A stretch of DNA of 64,000 bases from Sandarakinorhabdus sp. AAP62 (lineage in GTDB: Bacteria > Pseudomonadota > Alphaproteobacteria > Sphingomonadales > Sphingomonadaceae), in NCBI RefSeq assembly GCF_000331225.1, contig NZ_ANFY01000007.1:1-64000 (forward strand), in the 5' to 3' direction. Position 1 is the first letter of the stretch, and each line of letters begins with the position of its first letter. Below the pieces are notes generated by a model. It made no database searches and was not told the DNA's origin. It saw only the letters and a list, made by a program, of their open reading frames with translations. Shown in pieces: positions 36,001 to 43,593 of this stretch. The position numbers were made by a program, and so were the translations under genes.

Positions 36001-39000
36001 CCGGGTGATGATCGTGGTGCTGCCGCCGATGCCTTGCCCGCCAATCAGGCCAGCGCCGCCGGTGCCAGAGGCCCGTTGCGCCAGAGTGCCCGTGATCGTG
36101 GCCTGCGCGCCGGTTCGCAATTCGAACAGGGCGGCTCCGCCCTCGCCAATGCCGCCGGCCCCGCCAATGCCCTGGCCCCCAGTCCCTTGCGTGTTGAAGG
36201 TCAGATTCGTCGCCGTCAGGCTGGTGCCCGCTGCTTCGAGATCGAGCGTGGCACTGCCGCCGGTTGCAGCGCCGCCAGCACCGGCATTGCCAACGCCGCC
36301 CGTGGCAACGGCACTCAGCAGCACGCCACCGGAGAAGGAGGCCGTTGCGCCCCGGAACAGGTCGATGGTGGCATCACCGCCCTGGGCAGAGCCGCCAACG
36401 CTGGCGCCATCAGCACCCGTGGCGTTGGCCAGGAAGCGGGCACTGGTCGCCACCAATGGACCACGATCCCCCGCGGCACTGACCGAACCACCGATGGCAT
36501 CAATGCCGGTGGCCGATGCATCGAGCAGCAGCTCGCCCGCCAGTGTTACCGGCCCGATTTCCCAATCGAACGTGGCGTTGCCGCCTTCCGCCCCGCCGGT
36601 GCCAGCCGCGCCAACACCGCCGGTCGCGTTGACTCTCAGGCTCAGGCCTCCGGGCAAGGACAGGCTTCTGCCCTGCACCAGAACATCGGGAAACACGTCG
36701 ATCGAACCGCCAGAGGCGAAACCGCCGACACCGCCGCTGGAGGCGCCACCCGTGGCAGTGGCTTCAAGGGCCGTTTCCACTGGAACCGTGGACGTGACGG
36801 TCAGGTCGCCTGGCCCGAAAATGATGTCGCCGCCAAAGCCGTCGCCGCCGGGACCCAAGGCGCCATCGCCACCAAGCCCATTGGCGGTGATCAGCAGGCG
36901 CTGGCCCAACTGATTGATGGAGCCGTTGTCAATGACGGCCAGGATGTCACCGCCAATGCCCTCGCCGCCGGTATCGCCAGCGCCGCCAAAACCGTTCGCC
37001 GCAATCGACAGCGGTGCGCTCAAGGTCAATACGGCCGGATCACCAATGCTCAGAGTGACGGTGCCGCCAAAGCCGAAACCGCCAATGCCGCCCGGATTGA
37101 CGCCGCCCCCGGCGTTGGCCTCCATCGTGAGCGACGTGGTCTCGAACGTTCCATCGTCGGCAAACAGTTCGACCACGCCGCCCTGGGCACTCCCGCCCAG
37201 TCCACCAGACCCCGTCCAGAAGGCGTTGCCAAACATGGAGAGGCCGGTGCCACCAATCTGGACACGACCGTTCGACTGGAAGAAGACGACGCCGGCACTG
37301 GCTTCGACGCCAAACGCGGGGGCAGAGCCGGCGCCCGTAACATCGATTGTCATGCCCCCGGCACTGCGCAATTCGCCGGCAGCGCCAACATCGATCAGGA
37401 CCGTCCCTGCCTCAATAACAGTGTTGGCATTTGCCGTGTCGTTGAAGCTGACGGCGGACAGCGTGGTGGAGCCGCCCACATCCAGCAGGCCGCTGCCGAC
37501 ATTCACGCCAATGGTGCCGCCAATGTTGGCCGTGCCATCGCCATCGGCCCGCATCGTCAGCGCGCCCGCCACGTTCAGCGTGCCGGCTGAAACGTCCACG
37601 TCCAGCAGCCCGCCTGTGCCATCCCCTTCCACGGAACCGCCAGCAACGACTGCATTGCCATCAAACAGCAGATCGCCGCCAATGCTCGTCAGACCGCCGC
37701 CCACGAACATCTCGGCCCGGCCCGCACTGGCATTGCCACTGATGGTGCCCAGCCCGCCTTCACCGCGTACATTGAGGGTGAGCGACGACGTGGCCATATT
37801 GCCACCGTCCGAACTGATGAAGATACCGCCACCCCTGCCTTCGCCGCCTTGGGGCTGGCCGTCACCGCCGATGCCGTTGGCCTTCAGCTCGATCACGGGC
37901 GTGATGGGATTGACGATGTTCAGCGTCCCGACGGCGCCCACGTTGAAATCGATGCCACCGCCGAAGCCGTTGCCAGCAAAATCACCGCTGAGGCTGGAGC
38001 CGCCATAGCCGATGGCTTCGGCAACAAACGTGCCGCTGCCACCCATGTCCAGTTCCAGCGTGCCATCGGCGCCCAGGCTGACAGTACCGGCCGCGCCGTC
38101 GCCGCCGGGGCCATCGTTGTTGGAGAAACCGCGGCCATTGGCAACCAGGCTGACACTGCCGCCAATGGAGCTGAAGCTGGCGCCGGCATCGGCGCGCAAC
38201 AGGACAGCGCCGCCAAATGCCGAAGTGAGCACGCCGCCAGTCACGTCGCCACCTTCAGCCGAAGCCGAGAACGACAGACCGCCGGTCACGAAAGAGCCGG
38301 CCTCGGCTGTGACAGAGATATCGCCGCCGGTGGCATCGCCGCCCGCACCATCACCAAAAATGGCGCTGGCATCCAGTGACAGGACGCCGCCAATGCTGGT
38401 CGTGCCGCGATGGTTCACGGCAACCGAGCCACCCAGCATTTCCGCATTGGGCATCGGGCTGAAGGAATTGGCCGAGGCGCTGGCGCTCAGATCACCGGCG
38501 ACGGTGAAACTGTTGCCATCATCCGTGTTGATCGTGACAGTGCCGCCCGCACTGGGAAGCCCGGGCAGGCCGCTGATCAATTCCGCAGAGGCGCTGAATT
38601 GCGCATCACCGCCCACCGTCAGGCTGCCGCTGCCAACCCCGGTAACGGTCACCTGGCCACCATTGGCGACGGGACCTCGGGCGTTGGCAATCAGCACCAG
38701 CTGATCGCTCACCCCAAGGCTGCTGGCATCATCAAAGCGCAGATCGAGCGTGCCGCCCGTCGCAGTGGCAAAAATACCATCAAAGCCGGTAAAGCCTTCG
38801 GCCACCATCACCAGATCGCCGTTCACCTGCAGGTTGGCGTTGCTCACCTCGGTCAGAATGCTGCCGGCAAAGCCGCTGTTGCCCAAGCCGCCATCAAAGG
38901 CGTCGCCGCCATAACCATCGGCCACCAATTGCACCGGCGCGATGCGCGTGCCCAGCGTGACATCAGCGCCATCAAGAATGCGGAACACAACGCTGCCGGC

Positions 39001-42000
39001 ACGGCCGATGCCGCCCGTGCCGGAAATGGTATCGCCGCCCTGGCCGATGGCGCTCAGGCGGACATAACCCAGGCTGGTGGTGCCGCCGGAAATGACCAGC
39101 TCGGCCGAACCCGCCTGGGCATCGCCAGCCTGCGCATTGGAGCTGAACGCCCCATCAGCATCGGCCGAAAGATCGATCCCCGGCGCGGTGAGATTGGCGT
39201 TGAACAGCAAGACCTGAAGGTTCCCACCCGTGCCAAAGCCAGCGAAGGATTCAAAGCCGAACAGGCCAAAGCTACCATTGGCTCCCGGCGTGCCGGCCAC
39301 ACCGGGAGGCAAGCCAGCCGCGCCGCCGGCGCCGCCCAGACCCGGCGCACCGCCCTGCCCGCTGACACCACTGCTGCCGGCCGAAGCCGTCAGGATCGGG
39401 CTGATCAAGGGCACGTTCAGGCTCCAGGCGGTGCCTTGATCATTGCTCGTCGCACCGATCAGCACGCTGCCGCCGGTCGCGTTGCCGCCAGCACCAGCAT
39501 TGCCGCCCTGGCCGCCGTTGCCGCCAGCGCCGCCATTGCCGCCGTTGATGTTGATGGAATCGCCATCGAGACCAGGCGCACCATTGGCCCCGGCGCCGCC
39601 GATGCCGCCGCCGCCGCCAACACCGGCCAGTGCATCGCTGCGCAGGCCCAGGCTGGTGATCGTTATGCTGCCGCCGCTGTTGGCCGCATCGGTGCCGATG
39701 GTGATATTGCCACCCAGCGCTTCCCCGCCGGTGCCGCCAGCGCCGCCCGCCTGGCCATTGCCGCCGGGGTTGCCATCGCGTTGCCCCGGCAGCGGAATGC
39801 CGGGAGGCGTGCCGGCCTGACCCGTACCGCCGTCGCCACCCAGACCGGCCAGCGCCGACACGTCCACGTTGAGGAACGGCATGGTCAGAATGCCGCCGGG
39901 CCGCACGATCACGCTGGCCGATCCACCTATGGCCGCACCGCCGTCGCCGCCGGAAAGGCCGGTATTGCCTGTTGTGCCAGACTGGCCTCTGCCAATGGCC
40001 GTCAACTGCGCACCGCCGGGCAGATCGAACGCGCCGCCTTCGGCAATCAGTTCGACATCGCCGCCAATGCCGTCACCGCCTCTCGCGCCATTGCCCATTG
40101 CTGCGCCGCCCACGCCGCCGGCATCGGCCGAAAGGCTGGCGATCGACATGCTGCCCACCAGCGTTACGGGGGCCGCGCCGGCTGCTTCATGGCGTTGCAG
40201 ATAGGCCGCTGCCGTGCCGCCAATGCCTTCGCCGCCCTGCACATGCGAGCTGCCGCCGAGCGCCGATGCGATCAGCGTCACCGGCCCCGAGATAGTCACA
40301 TCAACCGGCAGACCGGCCGTGAAATGCGGCGTCGCCAGAACAAGGGCCTCGCCACCAACGGCATCACCGCCGCCGAAATCGCTATTGCCGCCGCCACCGC
40401 CATTGCCGCCAGAGGCCGACGTGAGAATGCTGACCGCGCCTGCCGTGACCACGGCACCGCGCGCCAGCAGGGATGCACTGCCACCGGTCGCATCACCGCC
40501 GCGCCCACCGATGCCATCGCCATCGATACCGCCGCCATTGCCGCCCGTCACCCGGCCATCGACAAAGTAGATCGTGCCGAAATCGAAGCTTGAGCGGTTG
40601 GACACCGGTGTGACGGGGCCGCTGGTCGTGCCGACGTTGACCACGCCGCCCACCGCATTGCCGCCACGGCCGCCATTGGCCGTGCCAAGGCCACCACCGC
40701 CTTCGCCGCCGACAACGCTGTTGTCGATGGCGACCTGCGTGGCGATGAAGGTTGACCGCGCCGGCCGCGACGCGATCACCAACTGCGGTTCGGTCGCATT
40801 CGGATCAACGCCAAAGGCATCGCCGCCCGCTCCGGCCGTACCCGCCGTGGCGCCGCCACCAGCACCGCCTTGCGCTGCCGCCAGCATCAGGACAGAGCCG
40901 CCGTTGACGGTGGAGCCCGGCCCGGCTTCCAGAGACGACAGGACGAAGAATGCCTGGCCAACCGTGGCATTGCCGCCCCGGCCACCATTGCTGGCATCGC
41001 CGCCGGTGGCGTCCACATCCAGCGTCAATTGGCCCGTGGTGAGATTGGCATCATTAAAGCCGCCAAACAGCCGGCCTGAGCGGGCGGCACCGCCACCCAC
41101 GCCCTGCCCGCCGGTAGCATCGGCCAGCAACGAGACCGACGGCGCCGTGATGGTGCCTGACTGCCCCAGCAGTACGACAAAGCCGCCGGTGGCATTGCCG
41201 CCAACGCCGGTGCTGCCATCGCCGCCGAACGCCCCGGCCGAACCGAACAGGCTGCCAGACACGCGGATGCCCTGATCGTTTACGCCAACATTGGGCCCCA
41301 GCCGCACGAACACCGCCGGCGCGTTGGCATCGCCCTCATCCCAACCCACGGCATTGCCGCCCACCGTGCCCGAGCCGCCGGTCGCATCGGCAATCACGTC
41401 GAGATTGGCACCGATCAGCAGGCTGCCGCCGTTCTGCATGTCGACATGGGCACGACCGCCATTGGCATTGCCGCCCACACCGCCGTCCCCATTGCCGCCG
41501 CGGGCCTCAGCCGCCACGCGGGTGCCATCCCCGCCCAGGGTGAGCAATGGATTGCCCAGGCCGAGCAGGATGGCAAAGCCGCCGGTGGCCGTGCCACCGT
41601 TGGTGTTACCCCCGGCAATACCGTTCGAGGCAAGCGCGGAGGCATCGATGGTGAGATCGCCGTTGACGGTGATGCTCACCGGACCGCCGCCGATCTGGGC
41701 ATGGAGCCGCGCCGTACCGCCAACAAAGCTGTTGTTGCCAACCGTCAGGCCACCATCAGCAACAGCATTGATGGTGACGCTGGATGCCGTGAAGGCAGCG
41801 CCATTGTTGACGAACAGGCTGGCCGTGCCACCGGTCGCCGTGCCGCCGCCGGCATGGCCATCATCGCCAACTTCGGCATAGGCGGCATTGGTAGAGACCG
41901 TGACGATGCCGGACGTGGCGAACGTGCCGCCAGTGATATTGGCCGTCGCTGTCCCGCCCTGGGCATTGCCCGACGTTCGCCCGGCACTGCCAACGATACC

Positions 42001-43593
42001 AACGCCATTGGCCGAGATCACCAGATCGCCACTGATGGCCACGCTGCCCAATGCATCGGATTCGAAAAATGCCGTACCGCCGATGCCGCTGCCGCCGGTG
42101 CCGTCTATTGCTGCGCCGCCAAAGCCATCGGCACGGATAGACAGATTCGTGGCCTGCACGCTGCCACCGTTGGGGTTGACGGTCGCCGAGCCGCCGGTAC
42201 CGGTGCCCCCAGCGACGCCCGGGCTGCTGGCATCGTCGCCAGCGCCATTTGCCCACGCCAGGATGTTGCCGCTCACCTGCACGCTGCCGGTGCCATTGGT
42301 GAAGATCTGGGCCGTGCCTGCCGTACGATTGGCGCCGGCGCTCTGGCCGGTGAATTGTGTGGAAGCATCAACGAGAAGATTGCCGGCCACCGTTATCGAC
42401 AGGCCATCACCATTCACCACGGCCAAGCTGTCGGAATAGACCTCGAGGTCGCTGGCGAAGCTCAGCGCGCCCGCCGTCGAGGACACGCGCGCCTCATTCC
42501 TCGATCGCATCGTCAGGCTGGACGTGATGGTCTTGTTCTCCACCCGCACCAGCGCATCTGCATTGCTGCCCGCCACCGGCAGCAGGCCAAATTGCGACAC
42601 ACCCTGGCCCGCTGGCGTGCCGACGATGTCATACCCGCCCGACAGCACGACGGCATTGCCATCGACATCGGCGGCATTGGCAACGGCAAAGCCCAGTTGC
42701 GCGCCGCCAGTGATCAGCATCGTCATCGCGTTGTTGCGCGGCACCGCCATCGCGTAGATGCGGCTGTAGATGCCCTGGCCGCCGAGGCCACCCGGGCCGG
42801 TGATGCTGCCGCCCACCTGGCTGGTACCGCCAGCGGTGGTGCCGACATTGGCCGTGATGTCGAACAGGCCACCGTTGAGGGTGAAGCTGACATCTTCCGC
42901 TGCAACCAGCGCGGCCGAACGGCCCACCGTGGCCGCACCGTTCATGTCGAAGCGCGGCGCCACCATGATCATGTAATTGCTGGTATTGATGGTCGCACCG
43001 CTATTGACGACCACCCCGGCCGTGCTGCCGCTGGCGGCCCGCAGCTGGAACTGGTTGGCATTGAGATAGGTCTGGCCGGCAGCGGCACCCACCGGATCAT
43101 TGGCGGTGAGCAACAGGCTGCCAACGTTGAACTGCGCGCCGGCATTGAGCAGCAGGCCGCCGGGTGCATAGAACCAGATGCTGCCCAGCGCATCGCTGCT
43201 CACGGTGCCGGAAAAGGCAATGGCGCGCGACTGATCGGCAGCGATGATGCGGTTGAGCACGGTGTAGGGCAGGCCGGCGCCGCTGGTGAAGCTGGCCGTG
43301 GCACCGGCCGGCAGGAAATCGATCGGCCCGCCACCAATCGCCGTGTCGGTGGGAGCCCAGTTGATGGTGTTCTGCGCCGCGTTGACAGTGAAGAAATCAG
43401 TGTTGCCACTGGTGCCGCGCGTCACGTTGCCCAGGATCACCGTTTCGGTGCCCTGGAAGGCCTGCGCCTGCGCCATTTGCGGCTGCAGCGCCAACATGGC
43501 CGCCAGCACGGTAGGCGAAGCGCCCAGCGACAGGCGGATGGCCGCTCGGGCAGCAGAACTGCGGGCCGGGGCGCTTTCGTCAAACAGGCGCAT
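30025..43593 (-). CDS. Giant TpsA-type filamentous-haemagglutinin-like exoprotein
   Basis: The 4522-residue protein is the passenger of a two-partner secretion system. It has an extended signal peptide (about 1-45, ending MAQAQA), a TPS/haemagglutination-activity domain (about 46-330: TVILGNVTRGTSGNTDFFTV, FLPAGATASFTSGAGLPYTV, IWFYAPGGLLLN) and then thousands of residues of Gly/Ala/Asn-rich beta-helical repeats with GGxAxGG and GGxGGxG motifs. The C-terminal 100 residues carry the only cysteine pair I saw (NGCIITTATC) and a Glu-rich helix. It would be exported to the surface for adhesion or biofilm. It overlaps both neighbours by one base. There is no evident toxin domain or immunity gene. 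Confidence 0.88.
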   Translation of the reverse strand: MRLFDESAPARSSAARAAIRLSLGASPTVLAAMLALQPQMAQAQAFQGTETVILGNVTRGTSGNTDFFTVNAAQNTINWAPTDTAIGGGPIDFLPAGATASFTSGAGLPYTVLNRIIAADQSRAIAFSGTVSSDALGSIWFYAPGGLLLNAGAQFNVGSLLLTANDPVGAAAGQTYLNANQFQLRAASGSTAGVVVNSGATINTSNYMIMVAPRFDMNGAATVGRSAALVAAEDVSFTLNGGLFDITANVGTTAGGTSQVGGSITGPGGLGGQGIYSRIYAMAVPRNNAMTMLITGGAQLGFAVANAADVDGNAVVLSGGYDIVGTPAGQGVSQFGLLPVAGSNADALVRVENKTITSSLTMRSRNEARVSSTAGALSFASDLEVYSDSLAVVNGDGLSITVAGNLLVDASTQFTGQSAGANRTAGTAQIFTNGTGSVQVSGNILAWANGAGDDASSPGVAGGTGTGGSATVNPNGGSVQATNLSIRADGFGGAAIDGTGGSGIGGTAFFESDALGSVAISGDLVISANGVGIVGSAGRTSGNAQGGTATANITGGTFATSGIVTVSTNAAYAEVGDDGHAGGGTATGGTASLFVNNGAAFTASSVTINAVADGGLTVGNNSFVGGTARLHAQIGGGPVSITVNGDLTIDASALASNGIAGGNTNGGTATGGFAILLGLGNPLLTLGGDGTRVAAEARGGNGDGGVGGNANGGRAHVDMQNGGSLLIGANLDVIADATGGSGTVGGNAVGWDEGDANAPAVFVRLGPNVGVNDQGIRVSGSLFGSAGAFGGDGSTGVGGNATGGFVVLLGQSGTITAPSVSLLADATGGQGVGGGAARSGRLFGGFNDANLTTGQLTLDVDATGGDASNGGRGGNATVGQAFFVLSSLEAGPGSTVNGGSVLMLAAAQGGAGGGATAGTAGAGGDAFGVDPNATEPQLVIASRPARSTFIATQVAIDNSVVGGEGGGGLGTANGGRGGNAVGGVVNVGTTSGPVTPVSNRSSFDFGTIYFVDGRVTGGNGGGIDGDGIGGRGGDATGGSASLLARGAVVTAGAVSILTSASGGNGGGGGNSDFGGGDAVGGEALVLATPHFTAGLPVDVTISGPVTLIASALGGSSHVQGGEGIGGTAAAYLQRHEAAGAAPVTLVGSMSIASLSADAGGVGGAAMGNGARGGDGIGGDVELIAEGGAFDLPGGAQLTAIGRGQSGTTGNTGLSGGDGGAAIGGSASVIVRPGGILTMPFLNVDVSALAGLGGDGGTGQAGTPPGIPLPGQRDGNPGGNGQAGGAGGTGGEALGGNITIGTDAANSGGSITITSLGLRSDALAGVGGGGGIGGAGANGAPGLDGDSININGGNGGAGGNGGQGGNAGAGGNATGGSVLIGATSNDQGTAWSLNVPLISPILTASAGSSGVSGQGGAPGLGGAGGAAGLPPGVAGTPGANGSFGLFGFESFAGFGTGGNLQVLLFNANLTAPGIDLSADADGAFSSNAQAGDAQAGSAELVISGGTTSLGYVRLSAIGQGGDTISGTGGIGRAGSVVFRILDGADVTLGTRIAPVQLVADGYGGDAFDGGLGNSGFAGSILTEVSNANLQVNGDLVMVAEGFTGFDGIFATATGGTLDLRFDDASSLGVSDQLVLIANARGPVANGGQVTVTGVGSGSLTVGGDAQFSASAELISGLPGLPSAGGTVTINTDDGNSFTVAGDLSASASANSFSPMPNAEMLGGSVAVNHRGTTSIGGVLSLDASAIFGDGAGGDATGGDISVTAEAGSFVTGGLSFSASAEGGDVTGGVLTSAFGGAVLLRADAGASFSSIGGSVSLVANGRGFSNNDGPGGDGAAGTVSLGADGTLELDMGGSGTFVAEAIGYGGSSLSGDFAGNGFGGGIDFNVGAVGTLNIVNPITPVIELKANGIGGDGQPQGGEGRGGGIFISSDGGNMATSSLTLNVRGEGGLGTISGNASAGRAEMFVGGGLTSIGGDLLFDGNAVVAGGSVEGDGTGGLLDVDVSAGTLNVAGALTMRADGDGTANIGGTIGVNVGSGLLDVGGSTTLSAVSFNDTANANTVIEAGTVLIDVGAAGELRSAGGMTIDVTGAGSAPAFGVEASAGVVFFQSNGRVQIGGTGLSMFGNAFWTGSGGLGGSAQGGVVELFADDGTFETTSLTMEANAGGGVNPGGIGGFGFGGTVTLSIGDPAVLTLSAPLSIAANGFGGAGDTGGEGIGGDILAVIDNGSINQLGQRLLITANGLGGDGALGPGGDGFGGDIIFGPGDLTVTSTVPVETALEATATGGASSGGVGGFASGGSIDVFPDVLVQGRSLSLPGGLSLRVNATGGVGAAGTGGAEGGNATFDWEIGPVTLAGELLLDASATGIDAIGGSVSAAGDRGPLVATSARFLANATGADGASVGGSAQGGDATIDLFRGATASFSGGVLLSAVATGGVGNAGAGGAATGGSATLDLEAAGTSLTATNLTFNTQGTGGQGIGGAGGIGEGGAALFELRTGAQATITGTLAQRASGTGGAGLIGGQGIGGSTTIITRSGGQLLGNAFVDNLVAGGLGGNGADGDGGRADGGTVLVRAETGGSLALGRMRLVAAGATGGNAAGAGNGGVAQSGTLQISADNGTIDIAGIELFTASAVGGNAAGSGNGGDAFAGSPSVLASNGSSINIVATGGTVGVSLTAAGAGGNAVDGRGGNGLGGTVTVDASGGSQITLDGQAASNIQVSLRARGIGGTGASGGTGTGGQVRAGTSGDAQLSLLGQVELVGEGVGGNASQVLGGNALAGQVTLSMKQAVATTAITAGDITVLAAATAGNGGNGGGLQGRGGSADLALASGVFIGSTNNRGTMTTGTITATVAATGGRGGDGLTTDGGRGGDAIAGGIRIGFLNSDFGGPDAGTITTGIVDANASAVGGDGGAGSSVDGAGGNGGQASAGGVNVFAFGGTLRVAPASTIQPGLIATVSGRGGAGGSGLIGGNGGGGFGGEANMGSFANLQAGGQLGQFESGRQQVSVDGEGGSGAIGGEGRAGGIELRSLEGVSLINGQIGWSATAIGGESFAGIGGLAAGGGFGLLGNITVAGSVLMDAGTAGGNGESGGGEAFGGRIDLRGNLDLQANLDGFITAAGGNALASGAGGRVTGGSAELLAANGEAMRIADFVGIAADVAGGNGASGGDATGASIRLITTQPGSSIDVGGLDILGNAAAGNGGVVPPQGLARAGNASGGTFSVSTDGGSIRVRSDLAIRQSRSGGNFLSGTGNGGSATGGSIGIRAIADPNLGGGLITVDGIFSVVANAAGGNVDPQAQGGGGSANGTNLTLNATAGAAIDLVGGAALTMNANGGSSSSGGGGAGTGARFVTTVNASTVNIGGAGLNVAMDSRGGSGLGGGAAFGGQFDLFVDSGALVIDGNTAIRADSNGGFGAGSNGQGGSGGSAGGADVRLQLTGPDNNSRLQLSSSGSVEINAISRGGTGGGGEGGGAGGAATGGTIELGAIGSTGTIALGNLQASVFAEGGTGGNGLDGGNGGSAQGGFLSVGMAGNTQGPAGDFTMASADLDASARSGNGGSGQQTPGVSGDATAGSVQLAVRGASGSVAGNVDLVADAISLGTARGGVIELSSEGGGSGVGGDFAITGNVVAESRTTGATTQAGAVRVFALDGSRLAMASLESFANGTTPSASPERGGLVADVGSTIAIAGSASVVSPHSLGLNDGGTITAGGLLAVSSGQQVLSSFGTPTPGATGTVTANTLAVAAATGIDLTTNIAGSGDVLMDSANGGVQVGNIEATRNVGLLAPGAISSGALTSGRDLVLLSGGTITTGALATPATGRIRIDDFAQRSLVTFPGGVADYTALFAAAATARAGDTVINGNLTTGLFEARSTGLLRVTGTINAAIGARLGVGSLQIGSTASQGFLDLSAVDSLVLADLDAQGQISLASDGSITAGNVTTGQSLVLAANRPGATLTTGNVRADGEIRLSSNTTLTTGILSSGNRIFLTAGGAILSGAIDAGTVNPQAGASGVLFATSPATIRTGPINVSGSATLSGVLGVTTGNIAAPGGIVLLDTGGIDARNLTTSPSGFVYIAAHDLLPQITFDQAGNPLFAQLLASTPIRLVGDINLGDATTGRFIAAATGNFFVNNATAATSMLVDVGGFATLDFNINTPSLTVTSSDIGIDPLAAVGAAGGSIVFNTTGATTVIVGGASAAAVPGTYRLSNGEFGALRASSITVRSFAAGMTVDQLALPAVAPGQAANPGVTLRTDGTLRVTGAVTMAQAGADNRLNLIAGNRIEVVQGSGSVRLGAGVDTPAGTLAITAPRVWVASDSLLTELAGSTLVGQARIDAVNAAGAPAVVGGSIGAGTILIGADREVLIQNSGTDQLKAGFTAGSGGLRIRRAFEGNNPMEVVINGRIQRADNSFAVNADTLSLVQLDPGISLVTAGSTVNGCIITTATCPGLLLDELFQPVVTIINNVEELTPEQEEQREAAQEAAEKLPIVLLQRLIDFSPLFVDPDATDPVTSGGNPALWMDPMPRGVRTPGGLN

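Noticed and set aside
31000-42500. Periodic GC-rich repeats resembling an array
   Set aside because: The periodicity follows the protein repeats (GGxGG and GGxA). There are no constant direct repeats with unique spacers and no cas genes, so it is not a CRISPR array.
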